Below, in pieces: positions 26,840 to 34,523 of a stretch of 64,000 nt of DNA. The DNA comes from Vampirovibrio chlorellavorus (GTDB lineage: Bacteria; Cyanobacteriota; Vampirovibrionia; Vampirovibrionales; Vampirovibrionaceae): NCBI GenBank assembly GCA_903866275.1, contig CAIPMU010000002.1, positions 62,001 through 126,000 of the forward strand. Reading direction: 5' to 3'. The position numbers were made by a program, and so were the translations under genes. The notes below the pieces were generated by a model. The model was not told the origin of the DNA. It saw nothing but the letters and a program-made list of their open reading frames with translations, and made no database searches. Each line of letters starts with the position of its first letter. Within the stretch, counting starts at the first letter, position 1.

Positions 26840-28155
26840 AGCGTGGCCAGCGCTTCCGCGTGGCTGAGGGGCTCGCCCCGGTAGGGTCGCTCTTGGGTCA
26901 TGCCGTAATAGGCGTTGGCCACCGCCAAAATGCGCGAGCCCAGCGGAATGCTGCGCCCCTTCAGGCCTTCCGGGCCGCTGCCGTCCCAACGTTCAATCTG
27001 GTAGTGCACATAGGGAATCACTTCAGAGAGGAAGTTGATTTTGACCAGCAGATTGACTCCCACGTTGGGGTGATCCCGCAGGCGATCCCACTCTTGCGGG
27101 TTGAGCTGCTCTTTTTTGCGAATTATTTCTTGAGGGATATGCATTTTGCCCAACGAGCCCAGCAGTCCGGCCAGATAGATCAGATCAATCGATTTTTCGT
27201 TGAGCTCTAAGGCCTCGGCAATGGCGTGGGCTAGCGTGCCCACCTGTTTGGAGTGCCCCTGGGTGAAATTGCAGCGGGCATCGACCGCACTGGAGAGGGC
27301 TTCCACGAATTCTTGCTGATGAATGCCCAGATCCGCGATACTTTCGGTGATTTGCGCGCGCATGTTCAGTAAGGCATTGCTGTCTGCCTTGTGGTGATGA
27401 ATGAGGTTTTGCGCCTCGGCCACCAAGGCTTGCAGGCGCATGCCGGTTACGAATACGGTCGCTATCACTTGGGCCAATTGCACGGCTTCCTCGTTAAAGA
27501 CCGCGCCTGTATAAGATTCGAGCAGCAACACGCCCAGTTGCTTTTGGCCTTCCCGCAAGGGGGCGGCCAGCACGCTGCGGGTCTGGGATTGTCCTAACCG
27601 TTCAATGGGGCGCCAGTTGGGCTGGATGGTCACTTGGGCATGGGTTACGGGATTGTAGCCCTGATAGACATCGCAAATTAAATTTAACGCCTTGGTGGGA
27701 ATGCTGATTTCCCAGCGTTGGGTGCTGTCCAGCGCCAGCGACGTCCCGGTGAGGCTGAGGGCGCTTTCGCCGTTTTCCGGCGTGGCGCTTTGAAACACGT
27801 GGCAGGCATCCACCTGAAACATGCCCGCCAGCGTGGCGGCAATCGAATCGTAAATCAGGAAGCCTGCCTGGGCATCCAGGCCCAGCACGCCCAGGGTTTT
27901 GTCCATGGAATAAATCTGAATCAACTCTTCCAGCTGTGCTTTTAGCTTGTCGGGGTCATCGCTCAGGCGGTGGCTGATTTTGCGCAGCAAGTCATCGGAG
28001 ATAAAGGATTCCGCCACAAAGTCCCCAATATTCAAGGCATAAATGGCCTCTAGCGGATCATTCGCGCCTTCGCCTTTACCGGGTGGATTCCCCGCTAAAC
28101 TAGAGCCGCGAGGGGCGGGTTCCTTTTTGAGGCTGTGCTTTTTGCTGCTTTCCAA
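26761..28155 (-). CDS. GAF/HD-GYP domain protein with altered catalytic residues
   Basis: 464 residues. Residues 1-45 are Ser/Lys/Pro-rich and flexible. A GAF-like sensor region spans about 85-265 (LGVLGLDAQAGFLIYDSIAA; SVLAAPLREGQKQLGVLLLE). The C-terminal third is an HD-GYP domain: GHSKQVGTLAHAIA, LAGLLGSLGKMHIPQEIIRK, LRDHPNVGVNLL, IERWDGSGPEGLKGRSIPLG. The metal-binding HD pair, normally HDIGK, is GSLGK here, and the GYP motif reads SGPEG. It is therefore unlikely to hydrolyse c-di-GMP and may act as a binding sensor or scaffold. A consensus sigma-28 promoter lies about 100 bases upstream, which ties it to motility. Confidence 0.9.
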   Translation of the reverse strand: MESSKKHSLKKEPAPRGSSLAGNPPGKGEGANDPLEAIYALNIGDFVAESFISDDLLRKISHRLSDDPDKLKAQLEELIQIYSMDKTLGVLGLDAQAGFLIYDSIAATLAGMFQVDACHVFQSATPENGESALSLTGTSLALDSTQRWEISIPTKALNLICDVYQGYNPVTHAQVTIQPNWRPIERLGQSQTRSVLAAPLREGQKQLGVLLLESYTGAVFNEEAVQLAQVIATVFVTGMRLQALVAEAQNLIHHHKADSNALLNMRAQITESIADLGIHQQEFVEALSSAVDARCNFTQGHSKQVGTLAHAIAEALELNEKSIDLIYLAGLLGSLGKMHIPQEIIRKKEQLNPQEWDRLRDHPNVGVNLLVKINFLSEVIPYVHYQIERWDGSGPEGLKGRSIPLGSRILAVANAYYGMTQERPYRGEPLSHAEALATLQKESGVKWDPLIVGTLANIAPELFA

Positions 28156-28255
28156 CGGGCAATCTCCAGGACTTGGGGTGGGTGGATGCTAGTGCAAGAA
28201 GGGCTGGGCGCGAGTTTGCCCTTATTTTCGGGGTGGGCTTCTCGTCCTGAAATCC

Positions 28256-28282
28256 TTATCGGCACAAGGTAGAAACTCTTTA
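28256..28282 (-). promoter_or_regulatory. Consensus sigma-28 (FliA) promoter of the HD-GYP gene
   Basis: On the minus strand TAAA (28282-28279), 15 bases, then GCCGATAA (28263-28256): an exact match to the flagellar sigma-28 consensus with ideal spacing. The start point would be near 28249, giving a leader of about 94 bases to the ATG at 28155. Confidence 0.8.
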
Positions 28283-28369
28283 AGAAAAAAGTATGGACCG
28301 TTACAACATTTTATAATGCATTTCAGGTCATGCGCGTTTCAGTTGCTTCTGGGTTTGTTAAAATAGAAC

Positions 28370-28396
28370 AAAAAAAGGCCTGGCGTTTAGCCAGGC
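28370..28396 (-). terminator. Orphan intrinsic terminator, minus strand
   Basis: GCCTGGC, loop TAAAC, GCCAGGC, then seven T on the minus strand. No protein gene on that strand ends here; the HD-GYP gene starts further along. See the candidate RNA that runs into it. Confidence 0.75.
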
Positions 28397-28560
28397 ATAA
28401 TGTGGTCTCCCCCTTAAGCAAAATTGAAGCGTTTCCGCAAAATTCACTTTGATCACTGGGCGTCTTACCTGAACTATCAGGGCGCTTTCGTTGTGTCCAA
28501 CCAATACCTGTAAAACTTTTCAGCAGTGCTTGTTCATTGCTCCAATCGCTGGTTTTCTGT
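28370..28560 (-). ncRNA. Candidate structured small RNA upstream of the HD-GYP gene
   Basis: The stretch that runs into the orphan terminator has no reading frame of note but holds two further hairpins in the minus-strand sense. These are CCTGA-TAGT-TCAGG (28468-28481) and GCG-GAAA-CGC with a GNRA loop (28429-28438). The 5' end is not defined and no clear promoter was found. It does not match SRP RNA, tmRNA, RNase P RNA or 6S by landmark sequences I know. The other explanation is the end of a long leader or antisense transcript. Confidence 0.35.
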
Positions 28561-28781
28561 TAAGCTCTCCTGTTGATTGCATAAACGATTTTTTATGAAT
28601 TCTTGTGCTACAAATTAATTAATTGTTTTTAAAATGATCAATCAGATAATTGACTAGCCTGGTAATGTCATGTGAAGGATTCTTAATATTAGGGGTTCAT
28701 CGCGTGCGTGATGCAGGACTTGCCAGCGACCTCTGGAGTGGTTAGGCTAAGGGGATACACAGAGGAAGAGGATGATGGGTT

Positions 28782-29852
28782 TTGCAGGAAGCACCGCGCA
28801 GTATTTTTCAGTCCCCCGGTCAGGTGGCCGGTAGTGGGAATGTGGCCAATGCGGCGATTGTGACCAACGCCCTCACCAAGCGCTTTAAGAGCAAGGATGG
28901 CACGGTTGAGGCCCTGCGCGGCGTGAGCTTTACCGTTGAGCGCGAGCGCATATTCACCATTCTGGGGCCGAACGGGGCCGGTAAAACCACCCTCCTGCGG
29001 ATTCTCACCACCATGATGCGCCCCACTTCGGGCACGGCTCATATTGAGGGCTACGAAATCGGCCGCCAGAATATCCACATCCGGAATTTGATTGGCATCG
29101 TGGCTCAGGACAATCATTTTGATAAATATCTGACTGTCTGGCAAAATCTGGTGCTCCATGCCCAGATGCACGGCCTGGAAAAGCCGGATTACACCCGGCG
29201 CATCCATGAGTTGCTGGAGCGGGTGAACTTGCTGGATCGGCGCAACGATTATCTCGATAACTTCTCCGGCGGCATGCAGCGGCGGGTGGCCCTGATTCGA
29301 GCTTTGATCCATCAGCCCAAGCTGTTGTTTATGGATGAACCCACCACGGGCCTGGATCCCTCTGCCCGGCGGGAAATCTGGGATACTTTGCAAGATCTCA
29401 AGCGCCGCACCACTGTGATTTTGACCACGCATTACATGGAAGAAGCGGATCGCTTGAGTGATCATATTTTGATACTCAATCAGGGTGAAGTGATGATGAG
29501 CGGCACCGCTCAGGAGCTGAAGCAGCACCTTTCTCCGCCGGGGATTTATGAACTGCACCTGAACACCCCCACAGCGGCCCAGACGCTAACTCAATTGGCT
29601 CCCTTCATCCATCAGGCCAGCGTGATGGATGAACAAAGCCTGCGCTTTCAGTTGAATCAGCCGGAGCAGTTGAGCGAGATCCTCCAGCATGTGCCCGCTG
29701 CCGATGTGAAATCTCTGGGTTTGGCGCAGGCGGATTTAGAGACGGTTTATCTCAGTGTGGCGGGGCACCCTATGCCCTTTTCGGCACAGGCCGGGGCCAA
29801 TGCTGCTGCGCCGTCGGGTGACCGCCGCTCAGGCGGGGAGGGTGCGCCATGA
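28782..29852 (+). CDS. ABC transporter ATP-binding protein (ABC-2 exporter type)
   Basis: 356 residues from a TTG with GAGGA nine bases upstream; ATGs just before it are in another frame. Nucleotide-binding motifs are all present: Walker A GPNGAGKTT near residue 66, signature NFSGGMQRR near 163, Walker B LLFMDEPTTGLD near 185, and the switch His in TTHYMEEADRL. It resembles DrrA/CcmA-type exporters. The C-terminal 120 residues are an extra domain, as in many drug or polysaccharide exporters, ending in a Gly/Ala-rich tail. The permease gene follows with an ATGA overlap, so the two work as a pair. The substrate is unknown. Confidence 0.93.
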   Translation: MQEAPRSIFQSPGQVAGSGNVANAAIVTNALTKRFKSKDGTVEALRGVSFTVERERIFTILGPNGAGKTTLLRILTTMMRPTSGTAHIEGYEIGRQNIHIRNLIGIVAQDNHFDKYLTVWQNLVLHAQMHGLEKPDYTRRIHELLERVNLLDRRNDYLDNFSGGMQRRVALIRALIHQPKLLFMDEPTTGLDPSARREIWDTLQDLKRRTTVILTTHYMEEADRLSDHILILNQGEVMMSGTAQELKQHLSPPGIYELHLNTPTAAQTLTQLAPFIHQASVMDEQSLRFQLNQPEQLSEILQHVPAADVKSLGLAQADLETVYLSVAGHPMPFSAQAGANAAAPSGDRRSGGEGAP

Positions 29853-30619
29853 AACTGATTTATTTCCGCCGGGGCATTCTGCCCATTGCCAAAAAAGTAC
29901 TGCAACAGGAAGGCCAAGGTTGGCTGAATGAGACCGTGAACACCATTGCCTTGCCTTTTACCTTCTTTTTGGCCTTTGGGCTGGGCTTGCGGGGCTATAT
30001 CTCGGATGTGGGCGGGGTGTCTTACATGGCTTTCCTTACGCCGGGCCTGATCACCATGACCATTCTGCTGGAAGCCTACCGCACCGGGGCCTGGGGCCTC
30101 TGGCTGGACCGCTGGCATCAGCGCATGCTGGATGAGTACCGCATTAAGCCCGTGCATACCACCGACATTATTATGGGCGAGATTTTGGGTGGTTTTCTGG
30201 TGGCCTTGCTCAAGGGCATTGTGGTGGCCCTGATTTTATTGATGGTTTCTCCAGTACAGATTCAATGGTCGGCCCTGCCGCTCTACTTTGCGCTGGTCTT
30301 TCCGGGCTGCATCTTTTTTACCTGCATGGGCACCATGGTGGGGACTTCGTTCCCCAAGCCGGATCATATTGCCCAGTCTCAGGCCATTTTTATTACGCCC
30401 TTGTTGTATCTGGGGGGCTTGTTCTTCCCGATTTCGGCTTTGCCGGGTTGGTTACACCCCATCGTTACGTGGCTGCCCACTACGGCGGCCTTTGAAGGCG
30501 GTCGGGATATTCTCCTGCACGGGCATATTCACAGCTTTTACCTGATCGTGATGTGGGTGTGCGCCCTGCTCAGCTTTGTGGGGGCCACCTGGCTCTTCCG
30601 GGAAAAACTGTCGGAATAG
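29849..30619 (+). CDS. ABC-2 type transporter permease
   Basis: 256 residues with six hydrophobic segments, typical of ABC-2 permeases. These include LPFTFFLAFGLGL, the family segment FLTPGLITMTILLEA, the long run GGFLVALLKGIVVALILLMV, and the motif ITPLLYLGGLFFPISALPGW with LPTTAAFEGGR before the last helix. It would form a homodimer with two copies of the preceding ATPase at the inner membrane. The start codon overlaps the stop of the ATPase gene (ATGA). Confidence 0.92.
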   Translation: MKLIYFRRGILPIAKKVLQQEGQGWLNETVNTIALPFTFFLAFGLGLRGYISDVGGVSYMAFLTPGLITMTILLEAYRTGAWGLWLDRWHQRMLDEYRIKPVHTTDIIMGEILGGFLVALLKGIVVALILLMVSPVQIQWSALPLYFALVFPGCIFFTCMGTMVGTSFPKPDHIAQSQAIFITPLLYLGGLFFPISALPGWLHPIVTWLPTTAAFEGGRDILLHGHIHSFYLIVMWVCALLSFVGATWLFREKLSE

Positions 30620-30773
30620 CGCACTGATTTTTGCTGGGGAAGCTCGTGGCAAAATGCGGGCTTTCCTTTATATATATGAATAAAGTGGTTTTCTGTCCTC
30701 CGACTGAATGAACTGTGGGGGCGGGCTTCTGCATTTTGTTTTTCTGATTTTCCGAAAAAAGGCCCCAAAAAAG
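30620..30773. other. Intergenic region after the ABC exporter
   Basis: Before the sigma-28 site at 30774 these 154 bases hold AT-rich sequence and no clear terminator or gene. Confidence 0.4.
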
Positions 30774-30800
30774 TAAAGTTTTGTATCGCCGTGCCGAAGA
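30774..30800 (+). promoter_or_regulatory. Sigma-28 (FliA) promoter upstream of the TPR gene
   Basis: TAAAGTTT, 11 bases, GCCGAAGA. The extended -35 matches the FliA consensus in all eight positions, the -10 in six of eight (GCCGATAA), and the TAAA-to-GCCG spacing is exactly 15. Transcription should start near 30807, ahead of a 54-codon ORF and the TPR gene. Confidence 0.72.
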
Positions 30801-30839
30801 CTGAAATATAGCCGCTCCAGGGATGGAGCATTGGGCAAA

Positions 30840-31004
30840 ATGGATTACCGCCGGGTCATGTTCAGCGAATTTGATGCGCAGGGGGATGTTCCCTGCCCTG
30901 AGCCTCCTTTGGCTCTAGTTCAGTCATTTTATTGGCATTTTATTGGCATCAACCTGTGTTGTTGTTCGCAACGGCTATGGTTGCAAGTGAAAGGCGCAGA
31001 GTGA
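30840..31004 (+). CDS. Candidate 54-residue protein between the sigma-28 promoter and the TPR gene
   Basis: An ATG with GGAG eleven bases upstream opens a frame of 54 codons (MDYRRVMFSEFDAQGDV...) that ends in TGA three bases before the ATG of the TPR gene. It includes an aromatic stretch FYWHFIGIN encoded by a tandem 11-base repeat (CATTTTATTGG twice, 30925-30946) and a Cys triplet. The position suggests translational coupling to the TPR gene, whose own ribosome binding site is poor. It is too short to judge by composition and could be a leader rather than a protein. Confidence 0.35.
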   Translation: MDYRRVMFSEFDAQGDVPCPEPPLALVQSFYWHFIGINLCCCSQRLWLQVKGAE

Positions 31005-31007
31005 GTT

Positions 31008-32726
31008 ATGAATCAACCATTTCGTTCAGAGTCCCAGGCCCATTCAGTATCGGTGCACTTTCCCCTTTCCCGTTTGCCGGAACTTAGCGCATCCTCCAAG
31101 ATTTCCGCCGAGCATTTTTTGAAGTTGGGCAATCAGCACTACAACCAGTACCTCTCCCGCTCCCAAAAGAAGGATCTGGATCTGGCTATCACCCATTTCA
31201 AAGAGGCCCTGGAGATGAACCCCACGCTTCCTGAAGCCTATGTGAAACTGGCCTCCGCCCTGTGGGACAAGGGTGTGATTTCGATTGATCTCGCCATCGA
31301 TTATTGCGATACCGGCGTGCGCTTAGATCCCAATTACAGCGAAGGTTATCTGTTTAAGGGCTACTTTCTGCGCCGGGCGGGCAAACTGACCGAAGCCAGC
31401 GATCATTTTCAGCTGGCCATTAGCAAGGTGGGCGCACTGGGTGCGGCAAAAGCGCGCATGGCCCTGGGGCGCGTGCTGATTCAACAGGCCAATCTCTCTT
31501 ACGAAGCCTCTGGCCAGCAACGTATGACCATGACGATGGCGGGATTGCAACAATTTGCCTGGGGCTGCTGCCTCTTGCCCATGAACCCCTCTGTGTTTCA
31601 GGTGCTCCAAAACGCGGTTTGGGCGGATTTACAAGTTTTCAGCCTGATGGCCATGGCGCGCCTGATGAAACTGAGTGGCCTACGGGTGGGTGCCCGTGCG
31701 GTGTACCGCTGGGCCAACCGTCAGTTGCCCAACGAGGGCATCTTCTTTCATCTGCTGGGCGATCTGTATATGGAAACGGATGACATTGAGCCTGCGATCT
31801 CGGTCTACAACCAGGCTAAGCTGCTCGATCCCGAGAATCCCATGCTGCACAAAAAGCTGGGGCACGCGTATAACCAGTGCAAAGACACCGTCAACGCGGC
31901 CAAAAATCTGGAAAAAGTGGTCGACACCGAAGCGGCTGATTTCGACACCCTGTACGCGCTGGGCCGCATCTACAGCGACAACACGGATTACATGCGCTCG
32001 CTCTATTATTTCAAGGAACTGCTGGCCAAGGAGCCGGAAAACCCGTATCTGCACAGCAACGTGGCCTTCATTCTGTTCAAGATGGAGGACTATGACGGGG
32101 CCATCCAGGAGTATCAAGAGGCCGTGCGTCATGGCAAGGATCCGCTCTGGACGGCCACTGTGGCCCAGACCTTGGGCACCATTTATTATCAGGTGCGCCA
32201 AGATCTGGAATCGGCGGCGCGCGTATTCGGGCTGGCCTACCAGCTCGATCCCAACGATCTGGAATGCCTCTCCATGCTGGGCGATATTTATACCGAGCAG
32301 TGCAACTATGAAACTGCGATTGAGGTATACCGGCACATTCTCAGCCGAGAGCCGGACAACGCCGAGTGCTACAACTATCTGGGCTACCTGCTTTGGCAAA
32401 TGGACAAGAATGATGAGGCCATCGAGGCCTACAATCAGTCGCTGGCCCTGAGTGGGGACAACGCCATCGCCTATAACAATCTGGGCGTGATTTATCTGGA
32501 TGAAAAGTGCCAGCTGGCCAGCGCCCTGAACATGTTTGAGCGCGCCCTCTCCTGCAAGCCGGATTACACGCTGGCCCGCTTCAATGTGGGCCGTACGCTA
32601 GAGGCCATGGGGCAGACCGCCGAGGCGGCCAAGTCCTATACCATTGCGCTGGAAATGAACATTGAAAATCAGGAGCTGGAAATGGTCGAGATCAAAGACC
32701 GACTGGAGAACCTGTTTCAGGTCTAG
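31008..32726 (+). CDS. Tetratricopeptide-repeat protein, cytoplasmic, probable motility regulon
   Basis: 572 residues with no signal peptide or membrane helix. After a Ser/Pro-rich start, residues 35-560 are TPR units, for instance LDLAITHFKEALEMNPTLPE, IDLAIDYCDTGVRLDPNYSE, NYETAIEVYRHILSREPDNA and NDEAIEAYNQSLALSGDNAI. Such arrays form a protein-binding superhelix. The 3' end overlaps the convergent DUF3326 gene by 35 bases. The sigma-28 site upstream links it to flagellar gene control, as does the HD-GYP gene three kilobases away. The partner is unknown. Confidence 0.9.
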   Translation: MNQPFRSESQAHSVSVHFPLSRLPELSASSKISAEHFLKLGNQHYNQYLSRSQKKDLDLAITHFKEALEMNPTLPEAYVKLASALWDKGVISIDLAIDYCDTGVRLDPNYSEGYLFKGYFLRRAGKLTEASDHFQLAISKVGALGAAKARMALGRVLIQQANLSYEASGQQRMTMTMAGLQQFAWGCCLLPMNPSVFQVLQNAVWADLQVFSLMAMARLMKLSGLRVGARAVYRWANRQLPNEGIFFHLLGDLYMETDDIEPAISVYNQAKLLDPENPMLHKKLGHAYNQCKDTVNAAKNLEKVVDTEAADFDTLYALGRIYSDNTDYMRSLYYFKELLAKEPENPYLHSNVAFILFKMEDYDGAIQEYQEAVRHGKDPLWTATVAQTLGTIYYQVRQDLESAARVFGLAYQLDPNDLECLSMLGDIYTEQCNYETAIEVYRHILSREPDNAECYNYLGYLLWQMDKNDEAIEAYNQSLALSGDNAIAYNNLGVIYLDEKCQLASALNMFERALSCKPDYTLARFNVGRTLEAMGQTAEAAKSYTIALEMNIENQELEMVEIKDRLENLFQV

Positions 32727-33813
32727 CGACGAGTTCCGGCACGGCGGTGGGCGTTAAGCTCAAGCCCAAACGCATGGCTTGCAGCATGCCAGCGGCTTCC
32801 TCGTAGCTGCGGGCGTGGCGGATGCATGCCTTGCGGCGGGTGGGCGCGGCTTCAAAGCAGGTGGCATCCACGGCCAGCACGGTGGGGTTGTTTTCAATGG
32901 CAATCACCGGGATCTGTCGCTGCAGGGCGGCCAGCACGGGCAGTCCGCCCAAGGCGTTGGCGGGCACCACTAACGCCGAGAGCTGATCGATGCACAGATC
33001 GCCGCTTTGCGCGTTGCTTTGCGGGATTAACGCCGGCGAGCGATGCAATCCGGTCAGCACACAGGGCAAGAACGTGGGCGCGATAAACTCGGCGGCGGTG
33101 CGGGGATCCAGAATTTCATCCGTGACGGGCATGGCCTTTTCCCAGCTGAATACCGGTGCGTTGGCGCAAGGGATGCCCAGTTCGGATACCACCAGATGGG
33201 AGAGAATGGCCTCAATGCCGCCAATGGGATCAACGCCCCCGCCTTCTTTGTATTGGGCTTCCATATGGTGATCCAGGGCTTCTGGGTCGGGGAGCAGGGT
33301 GCAGAGAGCAATGGCCGTCGCGCCTTGGGCCTGAAGCGCCCGGCAAGCGCTGAGTACCACTTCGGGGTTGCGTAGGTAGCCGCTGGAGCAGCCTGAGGGC
33401 GTGATTTGCAGGCCCGTTTCAATGGGGGCCTCCGTGTCGGTGTAGGCGATGATGTCTACCCCGTAGACGGATTTCACCGCGTTGATGGTGTTGATGTGCA
33501 GAATGCGCATTTCGGGCGACATGCCTGCATCCAGCACCACGCCCACTTTGTTCTGGATCACGGGACGGAGCGCCCAAAGCCCTTGCATGAAGTGGTCCAG
33601 CCCGTAGCCTTCCACATAGAGGGCGTTTTCGGGCAGACGTTGAAACACCGCCGCGTTGGCCACGTTGGGATGCGTAATTAGCACGTCGCTCACGCTGGCC
33701 AGCAGGTTGAGATACGGCGTGGCATCTCCGGCAAAGCCCCCAATGGCTGCGCCGATACCCGTTGGTACCAGCATGCCCACCACAAAGGGCGGCTGAGGGC
33801 GGGGCTTCATCAT
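32692..33813 (-). CDS. DUF3326 family protein (cyanobacteria/plastid-type)
   Basis: 373 residues from the first of two ATG codons at 33813. An in-frame TTG at 33909 would add residues that do not fit the family. The sequence shows the family opening VGMLVPTGIGAAIGGFAGDA, then LITHPNVANAA, YVEGYGLDHF, RPVIQNKVGVVLDAGM, PSGCSSGYLRNPE, EGGGVDPIGGIEAILSHLVV and FLPCVLTGLHRSPAL. I recognise this as DUF3326, known to me mainly from cyanobacteria and plants, with no established function. Its Gly-rich, nucleotide-binding-like loops suggest an enzyme. It is useful as a lineage marker. Confidence 0.85.
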   Translation of the reverse strand: MMKPRPQPPFVVGMLVPTGIGAAIGGFAGDATPYLNLLASVSDVLITHPNVANAAVFQRLPENALYVEGYGLDHFMQGLWALRPVIQNKVGVVLDAGMSPEMRILHINTINAVKSVYGVDIIAYTDTEAPIETGLQITPSGCSSGYLRNPEVVLSACRALQAQGATAIALCTLLPDPEALDHHMEAQYKEGGGVDPIGGIEAILSHLVVSELGIPCANAPVFSWEKAMPVTDEILDPRTAAEFIAPTFLPCVLTGLHRSPALIPQSNAQSGDLCIDQLSALVVPANALGGLPVLAALQRQIPVIAIENNPTVLAVDATCFEAAPTRRKACIRHARSYEEAAGMLQAMRLGLSLTPTAVPELVARPETGSPVGL

Positions 33814-33973
33814 GAGCCTAGGCCTTGTAAACGCGCTGTTCGCGATGGGGAAAAGAAAAAGGCTGCTTTCTGAGTGAACATGCGAATGAAAGACCTTGTA
33901 AGGGTTCAACTTGAAAGTGGTTCAAAAAGTGTTTCAAAAGAGGGGAGAAAGAGGATTAAAAGCAGCAACGCGC

Positions 33974-34522
33974 TTACTGAACCACACCGATAAACGGCAA
34001 ATTGCGGTAGTAGCCAGCAAAGTCCAAGCCATAACCGACCAAGAACTGGTTCCCAACGGGGAAGCCGGAGAAGTCCACGCGCACATCCTTCTGGCGGGCT
34101 TCTTTTTTGTCCAGTAGCACCGCCAGCTTTAGGCTACGGGTGTGGTGCAGGCTGGTCAGGTAATCCATAAAAAAGTTCAGAGTCAGCCCGGTATCAATAA
34201 TATCTTCCACAATCAGCACGTCTTCATTGGTCAGCGACGGCAGGGAGAGATCCACCGCTTGCACGGTACCAGAAGAGGTTTGGCCGTCGCCGTAGCTGGC
34301 CAGCCGCACGAACTCAATCTGACAGGGGATTTTAATGTGTCGCACCAGGTCGGCCAGAAACATAAACGACCCTTTGAGCACCGCAATGATGATTAGCTTT
34401 TCACAGTTGGGATAAGCGGCGTTAATCTCGGCGGCCATTTCCTGAATGCGGGCTTGCAGTTGGGCTTCACTGAAATGGACATCCAGTTGTTCGGGTTTGT
34501 AGGTGGATGAGTGGAGGGTCAT
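33974..34522 (-). CDS. hpt: Hypoxanthine phosphoribosyltransferase
   Basis: 182 residues from the ATG at 34522, one base beyond the tilS stop; a longer frame reaching 34630 lies inside tilS. The PRPP-binding motif is VLIVEDIIDTGLTL near residue 100. Other family features are IIAVLKGSFMFLADL and VGYGLDFAGYYRNLPFIG. It salvages hypoxanthine and guanine to IMP and GMP in the cytoplasm. The order tilS-hpt is conserved in many bacteria, usually followed by ftsH, which is absent here. Confidence 0.95.
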   Translation of the reverse strand: MTLHSSTYKPEQLDVHFSEAQLQARIQEMAAEINAAYPNCEKLIIIAVLKGSFMFLADLVRHIKIPCQIEFVRLASYGDGQTSSGTVQAVDLSLPSLTNEDVLIVEDIIDTGLTLNFFMDYLTSLHHTRSLKLAVLLDKKEARQKDVRVDFSGFPVGNQFLVGYGLDFAGYYRNLPFIGVVQ

Positions 34523-34523
34523 G

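Noticed and set aside
28400-28560. 6S RNA, SRP RNA or tmRNA at the orphan terminator
   Set aside because: None of their landmark sequences is present and no 6S-type closing stem could be found.
28689-29558. Minus-strand frame of 289 codons over the ABC ATPase gene
   Set aside because: Antisense shadow of a gene with complete ABC motifs.
30800-30850. Possible c-di-GMP riboswitch in the leader of the TPR gene
   Set aside because: The conserved GEMM core (GGGACGCAAAGCC-like) is absent.
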